Shown here one piece after another: positions 24,863 through 32,563 of a stretch of DNA of 64,000 bases. Origin of the DNA: Turneriella sp942492915 (GTDB lineage: Bacteria > Spirochaetota > Leptospiria > Turneriellales > Turneriellaceae); contig OW818662.1 in assembly GCA_942492915.1 (NCBI GenBank), positions 1,240,001 through 1,304,000 of the forward strand. Direction: 5' to 3'. How positions within the stretch are numbered: position 1 is the first letter of the stretch; every line of letters begins with the position of its first letter. Under the pieces are notes generated by a model that did no database searches, was not told where the DNA came from, and saw only the letters and a program-made list of their open reading frames with translations. The translations under genes were made by a program, and so were the position numbers.

Positions 24863-25964
24863 GCCGGCAGAAAAGGCAAAAGCGGCACCGCCGGTTAAAC
24901 CTGGCAAAGTAGCCAAAGAGTTCGCGCAGAACGGCAAGCCGTTTGTGATGATCATGGCGGGTGGCTCTGGCACGCGCCTCTGGCCGCTCAGCCGCGTCAG
25001 CAGGCCAAAACAACTCATCAACATCACCGGTAAGAAGACGTTGATCGAAGAGGCGGTAGAGCGCGCAAAATTGCTGACGACGCCTGACCGTATCTATATC
25101 GGCACCAACAAAGACCTCGCTCTGAAAATTCAGAAGGTCGTCAAACTCGACAAGAAACAATACCTGCTCGAGCCAGCCGCGAGAAATACGGCCCCAATCA
25201 TTGCCTACTTTGCATCTTACCTGAAAATGCACGGTGCAGACGATGCGTCAGGGCTCGTGATACTCGCAGCAGACCACCATATCGACCCCGTAGACAAATG
25301 GGCTGAAACTGTAAAACTTGCGCTCACTCGCTCAGGCGAGCGCATTTGGTGCATGGGCATTCAGCCGACGCGCGCCGAAACCGGATACGGCTACATTGAA
25401 GCGGGTATCGAAGTTGCTCCCCGCATGAGCGCCATTTCGAGCTTTCGCGAAAAACCCGATTACCAGACGGCGAGCCATTACCTCACAACCGAACGGCACT
25501 TCTGGAATTCGGGAATGTTCATTTTTTCACTCGGTCGCATTCGCGAAGATTTTCGCATATACCAGAGCGAGATGCTGAAACAGTCAGACCAGTGCGCGCA
25601 GAGCAGCGCTAACCTCGCGAAGATCTTTCCCAAAATGCAGAACATTTCGATCGACTATGCAATCATGGAGAAAACCAAGAAGGTTGGATTAATCCGCGCC
25701 GACTTTACCTGGGACGACGTCGGGTCATTTGACGCACTCGCACGAATTCACGCCGCTGATTCTACCGGCAACCACGTGATCGCCGGCAAGGTAATCAGCC
25801 ACCGCGCGAAGGGCAACATCATCAAGACAAACCTCACCGTTGCCTTGCTGGGCCTTGAAAACTGCGTGCTCATCGAAGACGACGGCGTTCTGCTCATTGC
25901 AAAGCGCGAAGCGCTCAGTGACATCCGAGACCTGAGAGAAAAAGCCCCCGACCAGCTGCTTTAG
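24810..25964 (+). CDS. mannose-1-phosphate guanylyltransferase
   Basis: The 384-residue enzyme makes GDP-mannose from mannose-1-phosphate and GTP for surface polysaccharide synthesis. The nucleotide-binding signature MAGGSGTRLWPLSR is at about residues 49-62, followed by PKQL, LEPAARNTAP, the FWNSGMF motif and FTWDDVGSFD. Residues 1-40 are a Lys/Ala-rich extension not found in most relatives; this part overlaps the preceding gene by 53 bases, so the true start could be further downstream. There is no fused isomerase domain. Confidence 0.9.
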   Translation: MAATKNKAKQAGKLAETKPAEKAKAAPPVKPGKVAKEFAQNGKPFVMIMAGGSGTRLWPLSRVSRPKQLINITGKKTLIEEAVERAKLLTTPDRIYIGTNKDLALKIQKVVKLDKKQYLLEPAARNTAPIIAYFASYLKMHGADDASGLVILAADHHIDPVDKWAETVKLALTRSGERIWCMGIQPTRAETGYGYIEAGIEVAPRMSAISSFREKPDYQTASHYLTTERHFWNSGMFIFSLGRIREDFRIYQSEMLKQSDQCAQSSANLAKIFPKMQNISIDYAIMEKTKKVGLIRADFTWDDVGSFDALARIHAADSTGNHVIAGKVISHRAKGNIIKTNLTVALLGLENCVLIEDDGVLLIAKREALSDIRDLREKAPDQLL

Positions 25965-25988
25965 CAGGTTCCTGAAAAAGGAGCCTGC
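25964..25988 (+). terminator. probable terminator hairpin after the guanylyltransferase gene
   Basis: A 10-pair stem (25964-25973 with 25979-25988, one T-G pair) with loop GAAAA starts at the last base of the stop codon. The following T tract is poor (ATTCGTTTC), so efficiency is uncertain. It separates convergent genes. Confidence 0.45.
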
Positions 25989-26022
25989 CAGCATTCGTTT
26001 CTCTGCAAGCGAAGCTCTTGGC

Positions 26023-26646
26023 CTATGCGGAAGTTTTTTTGAAGCCTGCTATGCCGTTCGCGTCAGATGTTCCCATTGTCCGGCGCAGTTTTTTATACGC
26101 GAGATTCAATTTGTCGAACACCGTCGAACGCGCCATACCGGTTGCTTCCATGATTTCTTCAATTTTCTTTTGCTGAAAAAATCTGAGTTCAATCAAGAGC
26201 GCAAGATCAGCCGGTAGCGCGCGTACGGCAACCAGCATGCTCGCGATCTGGTCGGAATCAAAATCCCCTTCGGTTTCAGGCATCCCGGCGGCCTGCGCGT
26301 CAAAAAAATCGCTTTGGGGGGAGAGTTGAACCTCTTTTCGCCTTTTTTTCAGGAATTTTTCCGCCGTGCGAAAAAGTATCGTCGTTGCCCAGCCGAGAAA
26401 CGGACGATCGGGGTTGTAGCGTGGCAGGGCTGAGTAGCATTCCAGCCAGAAATCCTGCGTTATCTCTTCTGCGCTGGCAATATCGATCGGGTACCGAATC
26501 GTTACCAGCCGGGCGAACGGCCGTTGGTGGCGCGAAATCAGTTCAGCAAAAATTTTCTCGGGGTCAGCGCCCGTACCGGTCAGGCGCTCGCTGAGTTCGG
26601 CCCGCTTAAGTTCGCGAATAAGATCCTCATCTTTGAGGTGTTGCAT
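26023..26646 (-). CDS. ECF-type RNA polymerase sigma factor
   Basis: The 207-residue protein has sigma region 2 (the stretch ITQDFWLECYSALPRYNPDRPFLGWATTI) and region 4 with a helix-turn-helix (FFQQKKIEEIMEATGMARSTVFDKLNLAYKKLR), and no regions 1 or 3, as in ECF sigma factors. These usually respond to envelope signals through an anti-sigma partner. No anti-sigma gene is adjacent; the gene stands alone between a convergent guanylyltransferase and pth. Confidence 0.85.
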   Translation of the reverse strand: MQHLKDEDLIRELKRAELSERLTGTGADPEKIFAELISRHQRPFARLVTIRYPIDIASAEEITQDFWLECYSALPRYNPDRPFLGWATTILFRTAEKFLKKRRKEVQLSPQSDFFDAQAAGMPETEGDFDSDQIASMLVAVRALPADLALLIELRFFQQKKIEEIMEATGMARSTVFDKLNLAYKKLRRTMGTSDANGIAGFKKTSA

Positions 26647-27016
26647 AGTGAGCTTTCGGGAATCAAAAAAAATACCGGTACCGGGGCGCCGTTGTCATTT
26701 GCAGTATTGAACCCGCAAACAATTATGGGGGCCTCACGTAGCGCATTACTCTTCGGGGTGTACCCCTACTTTTATGCAGAAGTCTGGCGGGGTAGGTTGC
26801 CCATCCCCTGCAGACGCTTCGGATTTGGCCTCCGATTTTCTAACATTGGTTCAAAACTTAAAATAAAAGCCCGAACGTCCCAGAGACCGGCACGCCTGAT
26901 TGCCACACCGAATCGAACCTGCAATCACAAAAATACAAATAAGGAGAGCGGCGGCCTGGGGGGCCGGGGTATACGCCAGCGTATTTACGGCGCAAAGCCG
27001 TTTGTGAGACCTGATT
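26647..27016. other. 370-base gap between the sigma factor and pth
   Basis: The gap lies between two divergent genes and should carry both promoters. I see a small GGGGT/ACCCC inverted repeat near 26755-26766 and GC-rich hairpins near 26950-27000. No convincing promoter, operator or small gene is visible. An open frame on the plus strand crosses the gap, but it has no ribosome binding site and overlaps both neighbours. Confidence 0.4.
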
Positions 27017-27550
27017 ATGAAGCCGATGATTGCCTGCGTTGGGCTGATGAATCCAGGCGACCGCTATAAATACACCCGGCACAACGCCGGTGCTATGGCA
27101 TTGGATGCGTTGTGGCCCGACGCCGCGTACCAGACGATGAAATCACTACACGCCGATTTAGCTGAAGTTGCGACTGACGACAAGCACCTGCTTTTGGTAA
27201 AGCCGCATACCTTTATGAACCTCTCGGGTCAGGCGGTCGGCGCGGTGGTGAAGAAATTTCGCATTAAGGTTTCGCATCTCGTTGTTTTCCACGACGAGGT
27301 TGAACTCGACACTGGAGTCGTGAGGCTAAAAACAGGGGGAGGTCACAAAGGGCACAATGGCCTGCGCAGCATCATGGAAGTATTGGGTGAAGCCGGTTTT
27401 CACCGTATTCGTATCGGAGTCTCACGCCCGCCAAATCGCGAAGACGGTATCGCTGACTACCTGCTTTCGGTTCAGCCGGCGGCGCAGCGAGTGACCGCCG
27501 ATCAACTGCTGCCCGTCTGGCAGCAGTTGATCGCATCGATCAAAGACTGA
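27017..27550 (+). CDS. pth: peptidyl-tRNA hydrolase
   Basis: The 177-residue enzyme recycles tRNA from peptidyl-tRNAs released by stalled ribosomes. Conserved residues are present: Asn12 (in LMNPG, usually LGNPG), catalytic His22 in YTRHNAG, FMNLSG, FHDEVELDTG, and the GGHKGHNGLRS loop. It is slightly shorter than the usual 190 residues. The TRAP operon ends head-on immediately after its stop. Confidence 0.95.
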   Translation: MKPMIACVGLMNPGDRYKYTRHNAGAMALDALWPDAAYQTMKSLHADLAEVATDDKHLLLVKPHTFMNLSGQAVGAVVKKFRIKVSHLVVFHDEVELDTGVVRLKTGGGHKGHNGLRSIMEVLGEAGFHRIRIGVSRPPNREDGIADYLLSVQPAAQRVTADQLLPVWQQLIASIKD

Positions 27551-29176
27551 TTATTCTTCTTCTTCAACAACTTTCGTAAAGACGATTTTGTTGAGTGTCA
27601 TCGTGGTGTTAGCCCCCGATTTTTTTGGAGCCTTCGTCACTTTGAATGCCAACGGCGCACCGTCAGCAGATTTGACGGTAATTACCTTGGCATCTTGAAT
27701 TTCAAGAGTTGCTTCTGGTAATCTGGGTAGAAATTTGCCACCTGATTTGCCGAGTGGCGGCGCAAGACGTGCCACGCCGTCATCGGTAATTTCGAATGTA
27801 CCCGATGCCGATTTCCATTTGCCGACAAACACCTGCTGTTCTTCGGTAAGTTGTTTACCCTGTTCAGTTTTAGTCGCAGGCGCTGAGCTCAGCGACGTTT
27901 TTTGCTTCTCGCCTGCGTTCTTTACCGGGAACAAAGCGATCTCGGGAACGCTGGTAATGATGCCCAGGCACACCAGAAACACGAGCACGATTGGCGAAAC
28001 CGCTCTGATCACCTGTCCCAGAGATACCTTGAAGATGCTCGATGCCACAAACAGGTTCACGCCTACCGGTGGGGTCAAATAACCAATTTCCAAGTTGACG
28101 ATCATAATGATGCCAAAGTGGATCGGGTTGATGCCATAGTGGATTGCCATCGGCGCGAGCAACGGCGCGAGTACTAGAATCGCACTCATAATATCCATGA
28201 ACATTCCGACTATGAGCAGCAAAATGTTTACTCCAATGAGAAAGCCGACTTTACTAGAAATCAGCGCCGACATTTTTTCGACCAGTGCCTGCGGTATTTG
28301 CTCTTCGGTCATGAACTTGTTTAAGCTCACCGCTAGCAAGAGAATCAGGAAAAGGGTGCCTAACATTTCAGCGCTTTCGGAAAAGATCGCCGGCAGTTTT
28401 TTTAGCGAGAGCTCCCGGTGAATGAGTACTTCAACCAGTACGGCATAGATAACCGCGATGGCCGCAGACTCAGTTGCCGTAAACCAGCCGGTGTAAATTC
28501 CGCCTAGGATAATGATCGGCATGAGCAACGCGAGTATGCCGTTTTTGAGAGCTTTAGCGATATCTTTGAATACCCACTTGCCGCGTTCCATTTTCCAGCC
28601 TCTGACTACAGAGTAGATAACGAGCGCAGTCAGTAAGAGTAGACCAGGCCCGATACCCGCAAGAAACAGATCGATAACAGAAACGCCGACCATAATCGCG
28701 TAAATGATCATCGGGATACTTGGCGGAATGATGATACCAAGAGTACCACCCGCAGCCAGAATGCCCATTGAGAAATTCTGGTTGTAGCCGGCCTGTCTAA
28801 GCGCAGGATACATGACCCCGCCAATCGCAATCAGCGTAACGGGAGATGATCCTGAGATTGCGGCAAAAATACCGCACGAGACCACGCCCGCAACCGCAAG
28901 CCCCGAAGGGATCGGAGCAGTCATCGTTCTACCCACTTCAATCAGACGGCGCGCGATAGAGCCGTGCGTCATAAGATTTCCAGCGAGGATAAACAGCGGA
29001 ATCGCCAACAAGATCTCTTTATCAGCCCCGTAATAGAGGTCGCCAATGATGTTCGATAACCCGCCATTGCCCATAAAAAGAAAGCAGTAGCCGGTCACTG
29101 CGCCAATGATTACGAACAGAGGTTGTCCGAATAAAATGAGCAGCAGAATGAGCGAGAGAAGTCCAATGACTACCAT
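27551..29176 (-). CDS. TRAP transporter large permease with C-terminal soluble extension
   Basis: Residues 1-425 are a DctM-type large membrane subunit of a tripartite ATP-independent periplasmic transporter, with many hydrophobic helices and family phrases such as SGSSPVTLIAIGGVMYPAL, GTLGIIIPPSIPMIIY and GYLTPPVGVNLFVA. Residues after about 425 add roughly 115 that are not part of the family: a linker and a beta-rich stretch (FVGKWKSASGTFEITDDG) that looks lipocalin-like. The gene is last in the tatT-tatP-small permease-large permease set, one base after the small subunit. Confidence 0.9.
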   Translation of the reverse strand: MVVIGLLSLILLLILFGQPLFVIIGAVTGYCFLFMGNGGLSNIIGDLYYGADKEILLAIPLFILAGNLMTHGSIARRLIEVGRTMTAPIPSGLAVAGVVSCGIFAAISGSSPVTLIAIGGVMYPALRQAGYNQNFSMGILAAGGTLGIIIPPSIPMIIYAIMVGVSVIDLFLAGIGPGLLLLTALVIYSVVRGWKMERGKWVFKDIAKALKNGILALLMPIIILGGIYTGWFTATESAAIAVIYAVLVEVLIHRELSLKKLPAIFSESAEMLGTLFLILLLAVSLNKFMTEEQIPQALVEKMSALISSKVGFLIGVNILLLIVGMFMDIMSAILVLAPLLAPMAIHYGINPIHFGIIMIVNLEIGYLTPPVGVNLFVASSIFKVSLGQVIRAVSPIVLVFLVCLGIITSVPEIALFPVKNAGEKQKTSLSSAPATKTEQGKQLTEEQQVFVGKWKSASGTFEITDDGVARLAPPLGKSGGKFLPRLPEATLEIQDAKVITVKSADGAPLAFKVTKAPKKSGANTTMTLNKIVFTKVVEEEE

Positions 29177-29177
29177 G

Positions 29178-29723
29178 CTATTCTCCCTTCCCTTCGACTT
29201 CAGCTTCGAGCGCTAAAGCTTCTTCAGCTTCGTTCAGGTCTTTCGGTCGAATCTGTGCGACGAGTGAGTACATCAGGTGACGAATTGCCATCGAACCCAG
29301 AGTGTACGGAATAACTCCCTGCACCAACCACATTGGTAGTTCAGTCACCGGCGTTTTGTCTCCGGTCTCAATACTATGCAGAATATATTTAACTGCGAAG
29401 ACTGCCATCGTTCCGCAAAACGCCGAAATCAAGAAGTGCTCGAGCGCTTTGAGTGCAGGCTGAAAACTTTTTGGCCAGAGTTTATCCGCAATTTCAGGCC
29501 TGAGGTGCCCGCCTTTTGAAGAGGTGATCGACGCGCCAAGAAGGCCCGCCCATAGCATAAGGTGGAGTGAAAGTTTCTGTGCCCAAACGATACCGTCTTT
29601 CAGAATGTTTCTGCCAAAGACGTCCATTACCATTAGAACCATGATTGTTGCGATGCAGAGCCCGGCGATCCACTTCTCGACGCGAGCCATGCCTCCCAAC
29701 ACGGTTTTGATTGAATTGACCAT
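29178..29723 (-). CDS. TRAP transporter small permease (DctQ-like)
   Basis: The 181-residue protein has four hydrophobic helices and the DctQ-type pattern (VDVFGRN-like MVLMVMDVFGRNILK, MLWAGLLGAS). Together with the large subunit it forms the membrane part of the transporter. The acidic C-terminal tail is an addition. Neighbour spacing (1 base downstream, 12 upstream) shows one operon. Confidence 0.9.
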   Translation of the reverse strand: MVNSIKTVLGGMARVEKWIAGLCIATIMVLMVMDVFGRNILKDGIVWAQKLSLHLMLWAGLLGASITSSKGGHLRPEIADKLWPKSFQPALKALEHFLISAFCGTMAVFAVKYILHSIETGDKTPVTELPMWLVQGVIPYTLGSMAIRHLMYSLVAQIRPKDLNEAEEALALEAEVEGKGE

Positions 29724-29735
29724 CTGACCTCAGAA

Positions 29736-30755
29736 CTAGCGGCCGCAAGCGGCCTTGCCCGCCTTGATTTTTGCATAGATCATTGAGGATTTTCCGCCGA
29801 TCTGGCCGACCATCTGCTCTGCAAGGCCCGACGCGGCATTTTTGAATGCAGCCTTTTCGCCACCTGAGAGTTTGATGATCTGTACGTTGTTCGACTCAAG
29901 TGCCTTAATCAGCTGGCCGCTCAAACGGCGTACCGCACGGCGAGCGCGTGGCGCGAGGCCGTTACCTTCACCCATCAGAATTTTTTTCTGCTCAGGCGTA
30001 AGCGCGTCAAAAAACTGTTTGCTGAACACGATCGCCGCGGGTTGGTAGATGTGTTCGGTCACGGTATAGTACTTGATCGAAGTTTGCCATTCCGCCGCGA
30101 GAGTCATGAGCGCAGTCTGATCGAAACCTTCAACAACGCCGGTCTGCAGTGCAGGCAGCACTTCTGGTACCGCGATCGGCACCGGGCTTGCCCCGATCTT
30201 CTTCCAATACGCAAGGTGAACTTTGGATTCTTGTGCCCGAATCTTGACGCCGCGCAGATCGCCGGGTGTCCTGATTGGCTTGTTTTTTGTCCCGATGTTG
30301 CGGTAGCCGTTCTCAGCCCAGGTTACGAATACGAGACCTTTCTCAGCAAAGAGTTGTGTGAAAGGCTCTAGCAGGTGTTTATCGAGAACGCAGTCGGCCT
30401 GCTTCTGGCTGTCAAACAGGTACGGTACTTCGATCAGGTCGAGCTCAGGCACCGCCGCAGCGAGGGCCGTGGCAGTGAGCCCGCCGCCCTGAATGCGCCC
30501 GCGCTGAATTCCCTGCAAAATCTCGTGCTCGCCGCCGAGCTGACCGCCGAGGTAGATCTTGAGTTTAATGTTCTTGTTGCTTTCTTTTTCAATACGGCGC
30601 TTGATGCCGTATAGTTCATCGGACCAAGGTGTGCCCGACGGGGCAACGGTGCCCATTTTGAGCGTGACGTCTTTGGCCTGCGACGACACGTCGCTGCTCA
30701 CGAAGACGAGCGCCGCGAGCGACGTGGTGATTGCTGCTTTTTTAAATGTATTCAT
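29736..30755 (-). CDS. TRAP transporter substrate-binding protein (TatP/DctP-like)
   Basis: The 339-residue exported protein has a signal peptide (residues 1-27) and the DctP fold, including LKMGTVAPSGTPWSDEL, EVPYLFDSQKQAD and the substrate-carboxylate region LRGVKIRAQESKVHLAYWKKIGASP with its conserved Arg. In Treponema the homologous TatP works with the TatT lipoprotein and is thought to bind a hydrophobic ligand. The ligand here is unknown. It lies between tatT and the small permease. Confidence 0.9.
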   Translation of the reverse strand: MNTFKKAAITTSLAALVFVSSDVSSQAKDVTLKMGTVAPSGTPWSDELYGIKRRIEKESNKNIKLKIYLGGQLGGEHEILQGIQRGRIQGGGLTATALAAAVPELDLIEVPYLFDSQKQADCVLDKHLLEPFTQLFAEKGLVFVTWAENGYRNIGTKNKPIRTPGDLRGVKIRAQESKVHLAYWKKIGASPVPIAVPEVLPALQTGVVEGFDQTALMTLAAEWQTSIKYYTVTEHIYQPAAIVFSKQFFDALTPEQKKILMGEGNGLAPRARRAVRRLSGQLIKALESNNVQIIKLSGGEKAAFKNAASGLAEQMVGQIGGKSSMIYAKIKAGKAACGR

Positions 30756-30763
30756 GTATTACC

Positions 30764-31687
30764 TCAGTCAAAATTACGCGTTTCGATTTCCTTCAGAAAT
30801 TTCTTTGCTTTGCCTTGTTCGATGATCTGTTCAGGTACCCATTCTGAACGGCCGAGGTCGTTCGGATTACCCGAGATGACGAAGTTCAGCTCTTTTTCGA
30901 AGAGAGCCTTGTCGAGTTTTTTTGCTGCCCAGACATCAGCATAGAGTACATGGTTGCCAAAGAAATTATTGGAAAGCGCAATTGCCTTTTCAAAATTCTC
31001 TTTACCTTTGGCCATGCTGCCGGTCGGAGACAGGGTTTCGGCGCCGCCATAATAACGGTAGACTGCGCCAAAGAAATAGTTGGGATCAAGTGCTTCTACG
31101 CGTTTAACCATTTTGGTGAACTTGCCTTTGTTTTTCAGCAGCGTGGTTGTGCCTTCGAGGCGTGACCAACGCGCGAATGCCGCGTAGCGCCAGTAGATCG
31201 AGTCGATGTAGTCTTTGCCCAGCAGTTCAAGGCCGTCTTCGATGCTGCCGCCAGCGAGCAATTTCTTCTTAAATGCTGGTTCGAGCGACATGGCTTTCTC
31301 GGCGTATTGGATCGCTTTGTCGTATTGTTTTGTCAGTTCTGGTTTTATCTGCTTCTCATTGTCTTCAGTCAGTTTCAGAAAAATGTGGCCATCAGCGTAC
31401 GTGTAAAATGCACGTGCGGCGATGATATAGTACTCATAGTTCGACGGATTATTTTTTACGAGTTCTTCGATCTTTGGCAGAGCTTTTACAAGTTCCGCTT
31501 CAATGTGGCGCTTCTCCCAGAGTTTCGCGACATCTGCAGGCAGTCCTTTGCTGTCTGCGCGTACCGAGTCAGAAATCGCGACGCCTCGCGAAGTTCCGCA
31601 GTTTGAAAATAGCATCGCGCCTGCGAGTATGCATGCGAGTGCGGGCTTGAATTGCCGTGTGAAAGTTGTCTTGTTGTTTGTAGCCAT
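30764..31687 (-). CDS. tatT: TatT-like lipoprotein component of the TRAP transporter
   Basis: The 307-residue protein has a signal peptide with lipobox LFSNC (Cys30) and an all-helical, TPR-like body (NNPSNYEYYIIAARAFY; YDKAIQYAEKAMSLEPAFK). This matches the T component that accompanies certain TRAP transporters in spirochaetes such as Treponema, where it forms a trimer that binds TatP. It is first in the four-gene operon, with GGAGG before the ATG. Confidence 0.85.
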   Translation of the reverse strand: MATNNKTTFTRQFKPALACILAGAMLFSNCGTSRGVAISDSVRADSKGLPADVAKLWEKRHIEAELVKALPKIEELVKNNPSNYEYYIIAARAFYTYADGHIFLKLTEDNEKQIKPELTKQYDKAIQYAEKAMSLEPAFKKKLLAGGSIEDGLELLGKDYIDSIYWRYAAFARWSRLEGTTTLLKNKGKFTKMVKRVEALDPNYFFGAVYRYYGGAETLSPTGSMAKGKENFEKAIALSNNFFGNHVLYADVWAAKKLDKALFEKELNFVISGNPNDLGRSEWVPEQIIEQGKAKKFLKEIETRNFD

Positions 31688-32007
31688 AGGTAGGCCTCCA
31701 TCTCTTTTTTTTTGTGCTGTCTAGGCTGTCCCGTCCCGGCAGCGAGTCAACACATTTCGTCGATAATCAGAATCATTTTTGTTTGCGCTGCAAAACGAAG
31801 ATGGTTGACGATCGTTTTCCAAAACGGCTTCGTTGCACTATGACGCATGATTTGCAGGCCCACGCGAGTAGTTCCCGTTCGGCTGCGGCAATAATGCTTG
31901 ACCATTGCAAACGTCAATGCACTGACGCTGGAGAAAAAAAGAGACCGTGCGGATTGCAGACGTTCGCAACGTGCACCGCCTCTCAAAACTACAAGGCAGG
32001 ATTTAAC
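31688..32007. other. 320-base divergent intergenic region (tatT / DUF2147)
   Basis: It holds the tatT ribosome binding site, a Fur-box-like sequence at 31762-31780, a TTGACT possible -35 for tatT, and a small palindrome CGTTTTCCAAAACG at 31813-31826. Promoters for either gene could not be completed with good -10 boxes. An open plus-strand frame runs through it in phase with the DUF2147 gene but has no ribosome binding site and no signal peptide. Confidence 0.5.
31762..31780. promoter_or_regulatory. Fur-box-like site upstream of the TRAP operon
   Basis: GATAATCAGAATCATTTTT matches 15 of 19 positions of the classical Fur box, including an intact GATAAT and the AATCATT core. It lies 75-93 bases upstream of the tatT start and about 230 bases before the divergent DUF2147 gene. 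Fur-family proteins in spirochaetes may use a different site, so this is a hypothesis. Confidence 0.35.
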
Positions 32008-32448
32008 ATGAAACGAATGGTTTTACTTTTTATTGCGCTCAGTTCACTGGGTTCGGCGCTCTTCGCCAACGATGTTGCGGGCACCTGGATGACAATAGAC
32101 GACGAAAGTGGCAAGCCGCGCTCTTACATACAGGTTTGGGTAGATAACGGGGTGGCGTACGGCAAGATTACCAAGATACTTGCGATCAAGCCCGGCGAAA
32201 ACACGAACCCGCTCTGCACAGAGTGCAAGGGTGCTGATTACAACAAGCCTGTCGTAGGCCTCGTTATCATGCGGGGTCTCGTACAAGACGGCAACGAGTG
32301 GAAAGGCGGCTCGATCATGGATCCCAACAACGGCAAGACCTACAAGTGCAAAATCAAGGTCGAGAACAATGGCCAGACACTGCGCGTGCGCGGGTTTGTC
32401 GGCTTTTCTCTCTTTGGGCGCACACAGATCTGGAAGAAGTTTCAATAA
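32008..32448 (+). CDS. exported DUF2147-family protein
   Basis: The 146-residue product has a signal peptide (cleavage near LFA) followed by a DUF2147 domain. Hallmarks are GTWMTIDDESGKPRSYIQV, the CTEC pair, GLVIMRGL, GGSIMDPNNGKTYKCKI and the terminal RGFVGFSLFGRTQIWKK. The family is a small periplasmic beta-barrel of unknown function. The ATG at 32008 was chosen because it starts a perfect signal peptide and has AGG upstream. Confidence 0.85.
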   Translation: MKRMVLLFIALSSLGSALFANDVAGTWMTIDDESGKPRSYIQVWVDNGVAYGKITKILAIKPGENTNPLCTECKGADYNKPVVGLVIMRGLVQDGNEWKGGSIMDPNNGKTYKCKIKVENNGQTLRVRGFVGFSLFGRTQIWKKFQ

Positions 32449-32457
32449 GTTTTCCCG

Positions 32458-32486
32458 TTTCTCCGTACCGGCGCCGTACGGAGAAA
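32458..32486. terminator. possible bidirectional terminator hairpin
   Basis: An 11-pair perfect stem (32458-32468 with 32476-32486) whose base is T-rich/A-rich lies about 10 bases after the DUF2147 stop. No clear unpaired T tract follows, so it may be only moderately efficient. Confidence 0.45.
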
Positions 32487-32563
32487 ATGCTTTACCCTTT
32501 GGCAATACCGGCCGAATAACAGAGAAGGGGACATAAGACCTTCTGCGGAGTAATTAGCCACAT

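Noticed and set aside
26524..27069. Plus-strand open frame across the sigma factor/pth gap
   Set aside because: It overlaps both neighbours in antisense or another frame, has no ribosome binding site and no domain.
31714..32007. Longer version of the DUF2147 gene
   Set aside because: The added residues lack a ribosome binding site and would hide a perfect signal peptide.
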